Positions 50,437 to 58,932 of a DNA stretch of 64,000 bases are shown here, in pieces. The position numbers were made by a program, and so were the translations under genes. Position 1 is the first letter of the stretch; each line of letters opens with the position of its first letter. The notes beneath the pieces were generated by a model, which worked only from the letters and a program-made list of their open reading frames with translations, was not told the DNA's origin and did no database searches. The DNA is from RSA9 sp036381195 (GTDB lineage: Bacteria; Gemmatimonadota; Gemmatimonadetes; Longimicrobiales; RSA9): NCBI GenBank assembly GCA_036381195.1, contig DASVDH010000018.1, forward strand, positions 62,001 to 126,000. Direction: 5' to 3'.

Positions 50437-51045
50437 TCAGCGCCCGCCGCGCTTCCCTCCCCCGTCCAGCTCGTCCACGCTCTCGACGATGCGGCCGACC
50501 AGCCCGTACTCGAGCGCGCCCGATGCATCGAGCCAGAAGTTGCGGCGCGTGTCTTCCTCGATCCGCTCGAGCGGCTGGCCGGTCTGGCGCGCGATCAGGC
50601 GGTTCACGCGGTCCCGGATGCGCAGGATCTCGCGCGCCTCGATGTCGATGTCCGCGGCGCTGCCACCCACGCCGCCCGCCGGCTGGTGCAGCAGGAACCG
50701 CGTGTTGGGCAGGCAGTAGCGGTCCTCGCGCGGCACCGCGACGTAGATCAGCGCCGCCGCGCTCGCCACCCAGCCCGTGCCGACCATCCGGACACGCGGC
50801 TTGATGAACCGCACGATGTCGTGGATCGTGTCGCCGGACTCGATGTGGCCGCCCTGCGAGTTGATGAAGATCGTGATCGGGTCCTCGCTGGACTCCGCGG
50901 CCATCGCCAGGAGCTGCGCCGTCACCCGCGCGGCGAGCTGCTGGTTGATCTCTCCGCTGATGATGATGTTCCGGGCACGGAACAGCCGCTCGGTGACCGG
51001 ATCCATCATCGCAGTGCCCGGCGTCTCGGGTCGTGCCTCGTTCAC
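50437..51045 (-). CDS. clpP: Clp protease proteolytic subunit with Asn in the third triad position
   Basis: A 202-residue ClpP-type serine peptidase. Ser95 in the GWVASAAA segment and His120 in FLLHQP align with the catalytic Ser and His. The triad Asp is expected in the DTRRNF segment (165-170), where Asn169 takes its place. An Asn at this point is known from Listeria ClpP1, which is inactive on its own but works in mixed rings. The GTG start at 51045 has a strong GGGAGGACGC site and overlaps the stop of the CYTH gene (GTGA). No Clp ATPase gene is nearby. Confidence 0.85.
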   Translation of the reverse strand: MNEARPETPGTAMMDPVTERLFRARNIIISGEINQQLAARVTAQLLAMAAESSEDPITIFINSQGGHIESGDTIHDIVRFIKPRVRMVGTGWVASAAALIYVAVPREDRYCLPNTRFLLHQPAGGVGGSAADIDIEAREILRIRDRVNRLIARQTGQPLERIEEDTRRNFWLDASGALEYGLVGRIVESVDELDGGGKRGGR

Positions 51046-51644
51046 GCGTCCTCCCTCGCTTCCGGTTCTGGTGCCGTGGCCGGATTGGCCCGGCCGGGCG
51101 TACGGTTGGCTTGTACACCGCTGCCGCCGGGATGCTCGGCCGGCCATGACGGCGCCCCCGCCTCCACCACCTCCCGGACGAATCGCGCCGCCTCCGCCGC
51201 CCCGAGCCGCGCGAGCTGCTGGTTCGTGAACGCGCCGTCGTCCGTGACTTCCCGCACCAGCTCGAGCCACGGCGGCGGCCCTGGCAGACGCTCGTGCGCG
51301 TCCTCAAGCTCCACCTCCGCCAGGATGAGGCCGCGGAGCTTGCCGCCGAAGACGTCCACCTCCCACCGGCCGACCGCGTAGCGCACCTTCTCGAGCCGGT
51401 GCTCGCCCGTCATCGCCATGAGGGCCTCGCCCTCCTGCGGCGGCACGGCGAGCTCGACCTCCCGCCGCACGCGGCCGCGGCCCGCCTTCACCGTGAGCAC
51501 GTACTCGCCGTCCCTCTGGCGGATCCGCACCGACGGGTCCCCGACCGCGAGGTAACCCTGCCGGATGATGGACTCGCGCCCCGCACGCCGGAGCGCCGGC
51601 TCGTCCACCACGCGGCAGAGGAAACGCCGCTCGATCTCGACCAT
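51042..51644 (-). CDS. CYTH domain (triphosphate tunnel metalloenzyme-like) protein
   Basis: A 200-residue protein of the CYTH/triphosphate tunnel fold. The signature appears as EIERRF at residues 3-8, with RIRQRDGEYVLTVKAG and RREVELAV forming the tunnel strands. Family members hydrolyse or transfer triphosphates (adenylate cyclase class IV or thiamine-triphosphatase-like). ATG 51644 begins MVEIERRF, but a GTG at 51665 is possible: TAGGAT lies 6 bases upstream of it, which fits a leaderless start. The stop overlaps the clpP start, so the two are translationally coupled. Confidence 0.82.
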   Translation of the reverse strand: MVEIERRFLCRVVDEPALRRAGRESIIRQGYLAVGDPSVRIRQRDGEYVLTVKAGRGRVRREVELAVPPQEGEALMAMTGEHRLEKVRYAVGRWEVDVFGGKLRGLILAEVELEDAHERLPGPPPWLELVREVTDDGAFTNQQLARLGAAEAARFVREVVEAGAPSWPAEHPGGSGVQANRTPGRANPATAPEPEAREDA

Positions 51645-51928
51645 CGCGCGCCGTGCTCCCGTCACGCGCGAATCCTACTCGATCCCGGGCCGTGGCGCGA
51701 GCCCGCGGCGGCCGCACACCGGCTGCTCGGCCCCCTCGGAGACCAACTCGCCTCCGTGCTGCGAATCCCAGGATCGGTAGACAGACGGCCGCGCCGGACT
51801 CGCACCGCAGCCGCGCAGCGGGGTACCATCGCCGCGACCGTGTCTCTTCCCGCGGCCAGGGCGAAGATTCCGATGGCACTGGAGAGGGCGTCGAGCCTGC
51901 CGGGCGACAGGGAAGGCGCGTCCTGAGG

Positions 51929-52573
51929 ATGGAACGGGGAACGCGCAACCGTGCGCGGGCCGGCGCGGGCCCCGCCCCGGTCCACGGCGTCCTCCTCGCC
52001 GCCGGGCGCTCCTCGCGCATGGGCCGCTCCAAGCCGCTGCTCGCGCTCGATGGCGAGACGCTCGTGGAGCGGGCCGTGCGCGTGTTGCGCGAGGGGGGGT
52101 GCGGCGGCATCATCGCCGTGGTGCGCGCGGAGGATGACGCGGCGGCACGACTCGCGCGCGCGGCGGGCGCCCGCGTCGTCGTCAACGACGACGCACAGGC
52201 GGAGCAGGTGGACTCGCTGCGCCTCGCGCTGCGCGAGCTGCCGGACGATGCCGCGGCGGCCGCGGTGCTGCCCGTGGACGTGCCGTTCGTGCGGCCCGCG
52301 ACGGTCGCGCGCCTGGTCACGGCGTTCCGCACCGGCACGGCGCTCGTCGTGCGGCCCACGTACCGCGGCGAGCCCGGCCACCCCACGCTGTTCGCGCGCG
52401 TGCTGTTCGCGGACCTTGCCGCGCGCGAGCTGCCGCGCGGCGCGCGCACGGTGATCGAGGCCCACGCGGCCGATACGCTGGACATCGAGGTCGATGACCC
52501 CGGCGTCACGCAGGACGTGGACACGCCGGAGGACCTCGCCCGCTACGGAGACGCGCGTTGGACGACGTCGTGA
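51929..52573 (+). CDS. Molybdenum cofactor nucleotidyltransferase (MobA/MocA-like)
   Basis: A 214-residue NTP_transf_3 protein. The nucleotide-binding motif LAAGRSSRMGRSKPLL is at about residues 25-40, and the metal Asp occurs in LPVDVPFV. This family transfers CMP or GMP to molybdopterin or modifies nicotinate-like enzymes. The following XdhC-type genes support a molybdenum cofactor function. The gene overlaps the next by 16 bases. No molybdoenzyme is encoded in the window. Confidence 0.85.
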   Translation: MERGTRNRARAGAGPAPVHGVLLAAGRSSRMGRSKPLLALDGETLVERAVRVLREGGCGGIIAVVRAEDDAAARLARAAGARVVVNDDAQAEQVDSLRLALRELPDDAAAAAVLPVDVPFVRPATVARLVTAFRTGTALVVRPTYRGEPGHPTLFARVLFADLAARELPRGARTVIEAHAADTLDIEVDDPGVTQDVDTPEDLARYGDARWTTS

Positions 52574-53439
52574 CCCCTGCGGCTGCCGCGCGCCTCGCCC
52601 TCGCGGCGGAAGCCGGCGGCCCGGCCGTCGCGCTGGTCACCGTGGTCGGCGCGCCGGAGGGCGGAGCGGGCCGCGCGCTGCTCGGCCGCCGCGTCGCGCT
52701 GCTCGAGACGGGCGAGCTGCGCGGCACGCTGGGCGGCGGGGCGCTGGACGCGCGCGCGGTCGAGCTCGGGTGGCGCGTGCTCGCGGGCGAGCCGCCGGGC
52801 GCCGAGGAGGTGGACGCCGACGGCGCACGCTTCACGTTCTACGCGGAAGCGTGCTTCCCGCCGGAGGAGCTGCTCGTCGTGGGCGCGGGCCACATCGCGG
52901 TCCCGCTCGCCGAGCTGGGCGTGCGGCTCGGCTTCCGCGTCACCGTGCTGGACGACCGCGAGGAGTTCGCCACCGACGCGCGCTTCCCCGGCGCGGCCCG
53001 CGTGCTGCGGGTGGACTTCGCGGACCCGTTCCGCGAGCTCGCGATCGGGCCGCGCACGTACATCGTGCTCGTCACGCGCGCGCACCGCTACGACTTCGAT
53101 TGCCTGAAGCAGCTCGTCGAGCTGGAAGCGGCGCCGCGCTACATCGGCATGATCGGCAGCCGCCGGCGGGTGCGCGCGGCGTTCCACGCGATGCTGGAGG
53201 CGGGCATCCCGCGGGAGCGGCTCGCGCGCGTGCGCGCGCCGCTCGGGATCGACATCGGCGCCGAGACGCCGGAGGAGATCGCGGTCAGCATCGCCGCGGA
53301 GCTGATCGCCGTGCGGCGGGGCGGCGCGGCGCTGGACGCGTCGCTCGCGGCGCGCGAGAACGTGCTCGAGCGGCTGCTGCCGGAGACGGCGCGGGGCGAC
53401 ACACGCACGGAGCCGGAGACGGAGGAGAGCGATGGATGA
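52558..53439 (+). CDS. XdhC family protein (molybdenum enzyme accessory factor)
   Basis: A 293-residue XdhC-type protein, which in characterised systems binds molybdenum cofactor and helps insert its sulphurated form into xanthine dehydrogenase-like enzymes. The N-terminal XdhC/CoxI half is weak (GGGALDARAV), while the C-terminal Rossmann half is clear: LLVVGAGHIAVPLAELG, RVTVLDDREEFAT and YIGMIGSRRRV. The TTG start at 52558 has GGAG 8 bases upstream and overlaps the previous gene by 16 bases; GTG 52570 would overlap its stop as GTGA. It overlaps the following gene by 8 bases. Confidence 0.85.
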   Translation: MDDVVTPAAAARLALAAEAGGPAVALVTVVGAPEGGAGRALLGRRVALLETGELRGTLGGGALDARAVELGWRVLAGEPPGAEEVDADGARFTFYAEACFPPEELLVVGAGHIAVPLAELGVRLGFRVTVLDDREEFATDARFPGAARVLRVDFADPFRELAIGPRTYIVLVTRAHRYDFDCLKQLVELEAAPRYIGMIGSRRRVRAAFHAMLEAGIPRERLARVRAPLGIDIGAETPEEIAVSIAAELIAVRRGGAALDASLAARENVLERLLPETARGDTRTEPETEESDG

Positions 53440-53764
53440 CGCGAGCATCTACCGCGCGCTGATCGCCGCCGCGGAGTCCGGCCGGCCCGCCGTGCTCGCG
53501 ACCGTCGTGCGCGCGCGCGGCTCCACGCCGCGCAGCGCGGGCAGCAAGATGCTGATCGACCCGGACACGGGCCTGATCGGCACGATCGGCGGCGGCTGCG
53601 GCGAGAGCGACGTGATCGAGGCGGCGCGGGAGGTCGCGCGCACCGGCGAGCCGCGGCTCGTCCGCGTCGAGCTGACCGATGCCGTCGAGTCCTGGAGCCC
53701 CGCCGTGTGCGGCGGCGTGATGGAGGTCTTCCTGGAGCGCGTCGCGGGCGGCGCGGCGGAGTAG
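53432..53764 (+). CDS. Stand-alone XdhC/CoxI N-terminal domain protein
   Basis: A 110-residue protein matching only the N-terminal XdhC/CoxI domain. Its key cysteine is in IGGGCGESDVI (about residues 52-62), and RGSTPRSAGSKMLI is the usual opening strand. The Rossmann half is absent here but is present in the gene before it. The ATG at 53432 overlaps the preceding stop by 8 bases, with GGAGGAG upstream. The pair could work as a split XdhC. Confidence 0.85.
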   Translation: MDDASIYRALIAAAESGRPAVLATVVRARGSTPRSAGSKMLIDPDTGLIGTIGGGCGESDVIEAAREVARTGEPRLVRVELTDAVESWSPAVCGGVMEVFLERVAGGAAE

Positions 53765-53875
53765 CGGCCGCGACCCCGCGCACGGGCGGGTGGACTCCAG
53801 CTCCAGCCGCGACGCCTCCACCTCCGTGGCCGCGCCCCGCGCACGAGCGGGCGTGGCCAGCCGCGGATCCCGCGC

Positions 53876-54223
53876 CTACAGCCCCTCGCGCGGCCAGCGC
53901 GGGCCGCGCGCGCCTGGCGGGTAGCGCGGCGGCTGCATCCACGGCACGGGCCGGCCGCGGCGGCGCGCGCGCAGCCAGTCCCTCCAGCGGCGCAGCTCCG
54001 AGTACGCGTCCCGCGGCAGGTCCTCGCCCGTGCGCTCTTCGTATTCCCGTTCGGCCTCCTGGAAGCGGCGCCACTCGATGTACGCGTCCAGCAGCGCGCC
54101 GGGGTGGTAGGGCCCGCGCAGCTCGAAGTCGTAGTCGTGCAGCTCGGCAAAGGCTGGGTCGCGGCCGATCCAGCGCGAGCCCCAGCGCGGGTGCGCCCAG
54201 AACGGCGGATGGCGGGACGACAT
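53876..54223 (-). CDS. Hypothetical protein, tryptophan- and arginine-rich
   Basis: A 115-residue protein I do not recognise. It contains several Trp residues (WAHPRWGSRWIGRD), a mixed-charge helix (EWRRFQEAEREYEERTGEDL) and a proline-rich C-terminus. No signal or membrane span is visible. The ATG at 54223 has a GGAGGAGG ribosome-binding site 8 bases upstream, which supports translation. It is convergent with the XdhC-type gene and divergent from the cupin gene. Confidence 0.65.
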   Translation of the reverse strand: MSSRHPPFWAHPRWGSRWIGRDPAFAELHDYDFELRGPYHPGALLDAYIEWRRFQEAEREYEERTGEDLPRDAYSELRRWRDWLRARRRGRPVPWMQPPRYPPGARGPRWPREGL

Positions 54224-54509
54224 CGCGCGGGCCTCCTCCACTCGCGTGGACACCCCTCCGGCGCGCACGGCGCGCCCGTCGCGACGGACCCGGCGGGCGC
54301 CGAGAACGCGGCGCGCGTCGTCGCACCACAGACGGCGGCTCGAGCGGCGCAACGCGCGTGCCGGGCGGGTCCGGGCGGAGCGCCCGCGAACGGGCCCGGG
54401 CGGAGCGCCCCCGGAGCCGGGAACCGCTGTTGCGGCCCGCGGCATTCGGAAGGCGTGGATGCGCGGCCGCGTCGGCTCCGTGCTCCACTCATGCCACCGG
54501 GAGGGGGCG

Positions 54510-54869
54510 ATGACTCGAGGCAACATCGCCGCGAAGCTCGCGCAGATCCAGGAGCACTGGTCGCCCAGGCTCCTCGCGCGCGTGAACGACACGGACATCA
54601 GGATCGTGAAGATCAAGGGTGAGTTCGTCTGGCATCACCACGAGGCCGAAGACGAGCTCTTCCTCGTCCTCGAGGGCAGGCTGCTCATGCAGTTCCGCGA
54701 CCGCGAGGAGTGGGTCGAGGCGGGCGAGTACATCCTCGTGCCGCGCGGCGTGGAGCACCGCCCGGTCGCGCCCGAGGAGGTCCACCTCCTGCTGGTCGAG
54801 CCCGCCAGCACGGTCAACACGGGGGACGTCCGGAACGAGCGCACGATCGAGGTGGTCGAAGCGATCTGA
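54510..54869 (+). CDS. Cupin domain protein
   Basis: A 119-residue single-domain cupin. HHHEAEDELFLVLEGRLLMQF carries the metal-binding histidines and glutamate of cupin motif 1, and PRGVEHRPVAPEEVHLLLVEPAST supplies the motif 2 histidine. Small cupins of this kind may be isomerases, dioxygenases or sensors; the substrate is unknown. The ATG at 54510 has a GGGAGGGGG site. It stands alone. Confidence 0.88.
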   Translation: MTRGNIAAKLAQIQEHWSPRLLARVNDTDIRIVKIKGEFVWHHHEAEDELFLVLEGRLLMQFRDREEWVEAGEYILVPRGVEHRPVAPEEVHLLLVEPASTVNTGDVRNERTIEVVEAI

Positions 54870-55051
54870 CGCCGGGCGGCCGGAGCGGCGCGCGGGATGG
54901 CGGGATCCCCTTCGCAGCACCGTGCGCGACCGCAACGCCGGGCGGAGCATTATCAGCGAACCCATCTCCTGGATCTGCGTGAGCCCGTGTTCCCGGCTGG
55001 CACCCTCCGTGCACGGCCGTGCAGGGGGACAGACCTGCACGGGAGCGCAGC

Positions 55052-56050
55052 ATGGGCCGGCCGATCCGTGACCAGGCCATCGTCATCACCGGCGCGTCCA
55101 GCGGCCTCGGGCTCGCGACCGCGCTGGAGGCCGGACGCCGCGGGGCGCGCGTGGCGCTCGCCGCACGCAACGCGGCCGAGCTCGAGCGCGTCGCGGCGCG
55201 CGTGCGTGAGGCGGGAGGCGAGGCGATCGCGGTGCCGGCGGACGTGACGGACTACGCGCAGGTCGAGGCGCTCGCGCGCCGCACGGCCGAGGCCTTCGGC
55301 CGCATCGATACCTGGATCAACAACGCCGGCGTGGCCGTGTACGGCACGTTCATGGACGTGCCGTTCGAGGACTTCCGCCGCGCGTTCGACGTCGTCTTCA
55401 TGGGCCAGGTGCACGGCGCGCGCGCCGCGCTGCCCTACCTCGCGGCGAGCGGCGGCACGCTGATCTGCATCGGGAGCGTGTTGTCGGACCGCGGCATCCC
55501 GCTCATGGGCCCGTACTGCGCGGCGAAGCACGCGCTCGAGGGCTGGCTCGACGCGCTCCGCGTCGAGCTGGCGCACGCGGGTTCGCCTGTACGCGTCTCG
55601 GTCATCAAGCCATCCTCCCTGAACACGCCACTGTTCCAGAAGGCGCGCTCCTACATGGGAGTCGAGGCGCGGCCGGTCCCGCCCGTGTACGCGCCGGAGC
55701 TGGCGGCGGCTGCGATCCTGCAGGTCGCGGAGAGCGAACGCCCACCCCGGGACCGCACCATCGGGATCGGCAAGCTGCTCGCGCTGGCCGACGCGGTGAG
55801 CCCGCGCATCACGGATCTGTTCCAGTTCGCGTTCCAGTACCACGCCCACCGGAGCGAGCGCCCGAAGCATCCTTCGGGGCCCGACAACCTCTATGCGCCG
55901 CTCCCCGAGGATGGCAGCGTGCGCGGCCGGTGGACGGCCGAGGAGAAGCGGCGGAGCCCCTTCACGGCGATTCTCGAGCGGCGCGGGGCCGCGGCGCTGC
56001 TCGCGCTGGCCAGCGGCATCGGGCTGCTCGCCGCCCGGCGCGCCCGCTGA
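55052..56050 (+). CDS. SDR family oxidoreductase with C-terminal membrane anchor
   Basis: A 332-residue short-chain dehydrogenase. TGASSGLGLATALEAG at 14-29 binds NAD(P), NNAG at about 91 and the catalytic YCAAK at about 158-162 are intact. The C-terminal 80 residues lie outside the classical core and include a final hydrophobic helix (ALLALASGIGLLAARR), so the protein is probably membrane-attached. The ATG at 55052 has GGGAG 6 bases upstream. It is likely to reduce or oxidise a hydrophobic alcohol. The promoter was not found. Confidence 0.9.
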   Translation: MGRPIRDQAIVITGASSGLGLATALEAGRRGARVALAARNAAELERVAARVREAGGEAIAVPADVTDYAQVEALARRTAEAFGRIDTWINNAGVAVYGTFMDVPFEDFRRAFDVVFMGQVHGARAALPYLAASGGTLICIGSVLSDRGIPLMGPYCAAKHALEGWLDALRVELAHAGSPVRVSVIKPSSLNTPLFQKARSYMGVEARPVPPVYAPELAAAAILQVAESERPPRDRTIGIGKLLALADAVSPRITDLFQFAFQYHAHRSERPKHPSGPDNLYAPLPEDGSVRGRWTAEEKRRSPFTAILERRGAAALLALASGIGLLAARRAR

Positions 56051-56059
56051 CCATCTCCC

Positions 56060-56087
56060 TTGCCTCCGCCGCGAAGTGGCCTAGCTT
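56060..56087 (+). promoter_or_regulatory. Promoter for a leaderless transcript
   Basis: TTGCCT at 56060-56065, a 16-base spacer and TAGCTT at 56082-56087, followed 8 bases later by the ATG at 56096. The mRNA probably begins at or just before the start codon. Confidence 0.5.
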
Positions 56088-56095
56088 GCCGCCGC

Positions 56096-57181
56096 ATGCC
56101 ACGCCACGTCGTCCTCATGATCGGCACCAAGCGCGGGTTGTTCATCGCGCACGCGGATGAGGACCGCGCGCGCTGGACCCTCTCGCCGCCGCTGCTCGAG
56201 GGCCGGGAGGTCTATCACGCCTGGATCGACCCGCGGGACGGGCGGACCGCCTGGGCCGCGACGGCCCACGCCGTCTGGGGCGCGCACGTGCACCGGAGCG
56301 ACGACCGCGGCGCAACCTGGCAGGTGCTCGAGCAGGCGCCACACCACGCGGATGAGCGGGGCCTGGACGTGATCTGGCACCTCGCGCCGGGGCACGCCTC
56401 CGAGCCGGACACGCTCTACGCCGGCATCGAGCCCGCGGGGCTGTTCGTGAGCCGCGACCGCGGCGCGAGCTGGGAGCCCGTGGCCGCGCTCAACGAGCAC
56501 CCGACGTCGGGGACCTGGCAGCCTGCGGGCGGCGCGCTCGCCATGCACTCGATCGCCGTGGACCCACGCACGCCCGAGCGCATCTACGCGGCGGTGTCCG
56601 CGGGCGGCGCCTACCGGTCGGACGACGGCGGCGCAGCCTGGACGCCGATCAACCGCGGCACGCGCGCGGACTTCCTGCCGCAGACCATGCCGGAGGCCGG
56701 CCAGTGTGTGCACCGGCTGCGGCTGCACCCGGCGAGGCCGGACCGGCTGTACCAGCAGAACCACTGCGGCGTCTACCGCTCGGACGACCGCGGCGAGACG
56801 TGGACGGAGATCACGGCCGGGCTGCCCAGCGAGTTCGGCTACGCGCTCGGGCTCGACCCGGCGGACCCGGACGCCGCGTTCGTGATCCCGGAAGAGTCCA
56901 GCCACATGCGCACGGTGGCGGGCGGCGCGCTGCGCGTGTTCCGCACGACCGACGCGGGTGCGACGTGGGAGCCGCTCACGCGCGGCCTGCCGCAGCAGCA
57001 CGCGTACGTCTCGATCCTGCGTGATGCGATGGCTGAAGACGCGCTGGACCCCTGCGGCCTCTACTTCGGCACCTCCGGCGGGCACGTCTTCGCCAGCGCC
57101 GACCGGGGCGAGTCCTGGCGGCTCGTCGCCGGGTTCCTTCCGCGCATCCTGAGCATTCACGCCGCGACGCTGGAAGACTGA
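56096..57181 (+). CDS. BNR-repeat (exo-alpha-sialidase-like) protein
   Basis: A 361-residue beta-propeller protein with six Asp-box/BNR-like units: SDDRGATW, SRDRGASW, SDDGGAAW, SDDRGETW, TTDAGATW and SADRGESW. The family includes sialidases and glycosidases, but these repeats alone do not show catalysis, and there is no signal peptide, so a cytoplasmic role is possible. The opening MPRHVVLMIGTKRGLFIAHADE fits family members often annotated as exo-alpha-sialidase. The ATG at 56096 is probably at or near the 5' end of the mRNA. Confidence 0.85.
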   Translation: MPRHVVLMIGTKRGLFIAHADEDRARWTLSPPLLEGREVYHAWIDPRDGRTAWAATAHAVWGAHVHRSDDRGATWQVLEQAPHHADERGLDVIWHLAPGHASEPDTLYAGIEPAGLFVSRDRGASWEPVAALNEHPTSGTWQPAGGALAMHSIAVDPRTPERIYAAVSAGGAYRSDDGGAAWTPINRGTRADFLPQTMPEAGQCVHRLRLHPARPDRLYQQNHCGVYRSDDRGETWTEITAGLPSEFGYALGLDPADPDAAFVIPEESSHMRTVAGGALRVFRTTDAGATWEPLTRGLPQQHAYVSILRDAMAEDALDPCGLYFGTSGGHVFASADRGESWRLVAGFLPRILSIHAATLED

Positions 57182-57206
57182 GGCACCGGCGGCGGGGCGA
57201 TCCGCC

Positions 57207-57638
57207 TCAACGCGGCGACTCCACCTCGAGACAGAGCCGGCAGCAGAGCGAGCCGCGCTCGGCGGCGGGCCGGAGCGCGTCCGCCGTGGCCCAGCGCCAT
57301 GCGCGGTACTGCGTCACCCCCGGCGCGTGCTGCGGCACGCGCGGCTCGCCGCGGGCGATCCGCGCCTCGAAGAGCCGCATCTCGAGGCGGTACGCCGCGC
57401 GCTGCAGACTGCCGCGGTTCAGCTCCCGCCCAACCTCGAGCTCGACGCCGAGCTTCTCGCGTCCGGCGCGGCGCACGGCATCCTCCCCGCTCTCGCCCGG
57501 CCGGACCCGGCCCGCCGGCAGCCCCCAGGCATCGGGCAGGTCCGCATCATCGGGCGGCCGCAGCACGACCAGCAGCTCGGCAGGAGCGCCCGGGCGCCTG
57601 ATCACGAACGAGATGGTCGGGTGGACCGTGTCATCCAT
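57207..57638 (-). CDS. NUDIX hydrolase-like protein with degenerate Nudix box
   Basis: A 143-residue protein of NUDIX fold. The Nudix box would be GRVRPGESGEDAVRRAGREKLGV at about residues 43-65; in the core REUxEExGU positions the first Glu is Ala and the last catalytic Glu is Lys, while one Glu remains. It may therefore be a poor or inactive pyrophosphohydrolase, or a binding protein. The ATG at 57638 has GAGG 6 bases upstream (57644 is also possible). It is convergent with the BNR-repeat gene and divergent from the membrane protein gene at 57760. Confidence 0.75.
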   Translation of the reverse strand: MDDTVHPTISFVIRRPGAPAELLVVLRPPDDADLPDAWGLPAGRVRPGESGEDAVRRAGREKLGVELEVGRELNRGSLQRAAYRLEMRLFEARIARGEPRVPQHAPGVTQYRAWRWATADALRPAAERGSLCCRLCLEVESPR

Positions 57639-57759
57639 TTGCATCCTCGACACTTTCGCGGAGCGGACGATGCATACCCGCAATCGGTACACTCCTTGCT
57701 GCCCCTTGATTCGGACCGGGCAGATGTGCGGTGGGATGTCCGTTCGCAAGGAGCAGTGA

Positions 57760-58548
57760 ATGGCAGCGCATGAGGAACGGGCCCGCCACGAGCCGGAGCG
57801 GCGGCCGGGACGGGCGCCGGCCTACCGGGTCGAGCGGGGAGAGGAGCGGGAGGTCGAGGTTTCGCCCGCGCTGCGGCGCCGCATGAGCTGGGGCGCGGTG
57901 TTCGCCGGGTTCATCGTCGCCATGGTGGTCCAGATGATCCTCACGCTCCTGGGCCTGGCGATCGGCCTGGGAGCGATCGACCTCACGACCGGGGACTTCA
58001 GCGGGCTGGGCACCGGCGCCGCGATCTGGGCCGGGCTCACCGCGCTGATCTCGCTGTTCGTGGGCGGGCTGGTGGCCGGGTACCTTGCGGGCCGGCTCAC
58101 GCGCGGGAACGGCATGCTCCACGGCGTGCTGGTCTGGGGGCTGACGATGCTGCTCACGACCTTCGCGCTGACCTCCGGCCTGGGCACGCTGCTCGGCGGC
58201 GTGTTCTCGGTCACGGGTCAGGCGGTCTCCGGGCTGGTCGGCACGGCGGGCCAGCTCGGCGCGGCGGCGGTCCAGCGGCCGGGCGGCGTGCCGACCTCGG
58301 AGCAGGAGGTCATCCAACTGCTCCAGCGCCGCGGCCTCTCGCAGCAGGAGGCCCAGGCGACGGTGAACGACCTCCGCCAGACGGGCGTGCAGATCGGGCA
58401 GCAAGTGCAGCAGGTGCAGCGGCAAGCGCCGCAGGTCGCGACGCAGGTGGCCGGCACGCTGTCCACTGCCCTCTGGATCACGCTCCTCGTCGCGGTGCTC
58501 TCGCTGGCCGCCGCGGTGGCGGGCGCCGCGATCACGGCGCGGTCATAG
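57760..58548 (+). CDS. Membrane protein of unknown function
   Basis: A 262-residue protein with a charged N-terminus (residues 1-40), four or more hydrophobic helices between 42 and 150, a polar Gln-rich segment (about 180-220) and a final helix (ALWITLLVAVLSLAAAVAGAAI). The glycine-rich helices resemble TIGR04086/PhnA-like membrane proteins, but I am not sure of a family. The ATG at 57760 has AAGGAG 8 bases upstream. Confidence 0.75.
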   Translation: MAAHEERARHEPERRPGRAPAYRVERGEEREVEVSPALRRRMSWGAVFAGFIVAMVVQMILTLLGLAIGLGAIDLTTGDFSGLGTGAAIWAGLTALISLFVGGLVAGYLAGRLTRGNGMLHGVLVWGLTMLLTTFALTSGLGTLLGGVFSVTGQAVSGLVGTAGQLGAAAVQRPGGVPTSEQEVIQLLQRRGLSQQEAQATVNDLRQTGVQIGQQVQQVQRQAPQVATQVAGTLSTALWITLLVAVLSLAAAVAGAAITARS

Positions 58549-58580
58549 CAGCAGGGCTGGCCCCGCTCGGCAAGCGCGCT

Positions 58581-58611
58581 GCGGGGCGCCTCATCGGCCG
58601 GGGCGCCCCGC
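58581..58611. terminator. Perfect 10-bp hairpin between convergent genes
   Basis: GCGGGGCGCC at 58581-58590 pairs with GGCGCCCCGC at 58602-58611 around an 11-base loop, between the ends of the membrane protein gene and the alkyltransferase-like gene. The loop covers the latter's stop codon. No T-run follows on either strand. Confidence 0.5.
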
Positions 58612-58932
58612 TCCTCGTGTGCGGCCCGGGTTCCAGCCGAAGCGTCTCCAGTCCACGCGCCCGCGCGCATCGAAGCGGACGCCCTCTGCCCGCAGCAGCG
58701 CGCGCTGCCGCGCGGGAAGGTGATCCATCGCGCGGATCGAGATCTCGCCGCTGGCGTTGATCACGCGCCACCACGGCACGTCGGCGCCGTCCGGCAGCGC
58801 CGCCAGGGCCGCGCCCACGGCGCGCGCGGCGCGCGGCCGGCCCAGCAGCGCGGCGACGGCGCCGTAGCTCACGACCTTGCCTCGCGGCACGCGCCGCACC
58901 ACCTCGTAGACCCGTCGGCTGAACTCCGTCAT
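58591..58932 (-). CDS. MGMT family alkyltransferase-like (ATL) protein
   Basis: A 113-residue protein of the O6-alkylguanine-DNA alkyltransferase fold: VVRRVPRGKVVSYGAVAALLGRPRAARAVGAAL is the helix-turn-helix part, and the active-site strand reads PWWRVINASG instead of PCHRV. The lack of the acceptor cysteine makes it an alkyltransferase-like protein, which in characterised cases binds O6-alkylguanine and recruits nucleotide excision repair. The length fits an ATL. It overlaps the hairpin at its 3' end. Confidence 0.9.
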   Translation of the reverse strand: MTEFSRRVYEVVRRVPRGKVVSYGAVAALLGRPRAARAVGAALAALPDGADVPWWRVINASGEISIRAMDHLPARQRALLRAEGVRFDARGRVDWRRFGWNPGRTRGAGRPGR

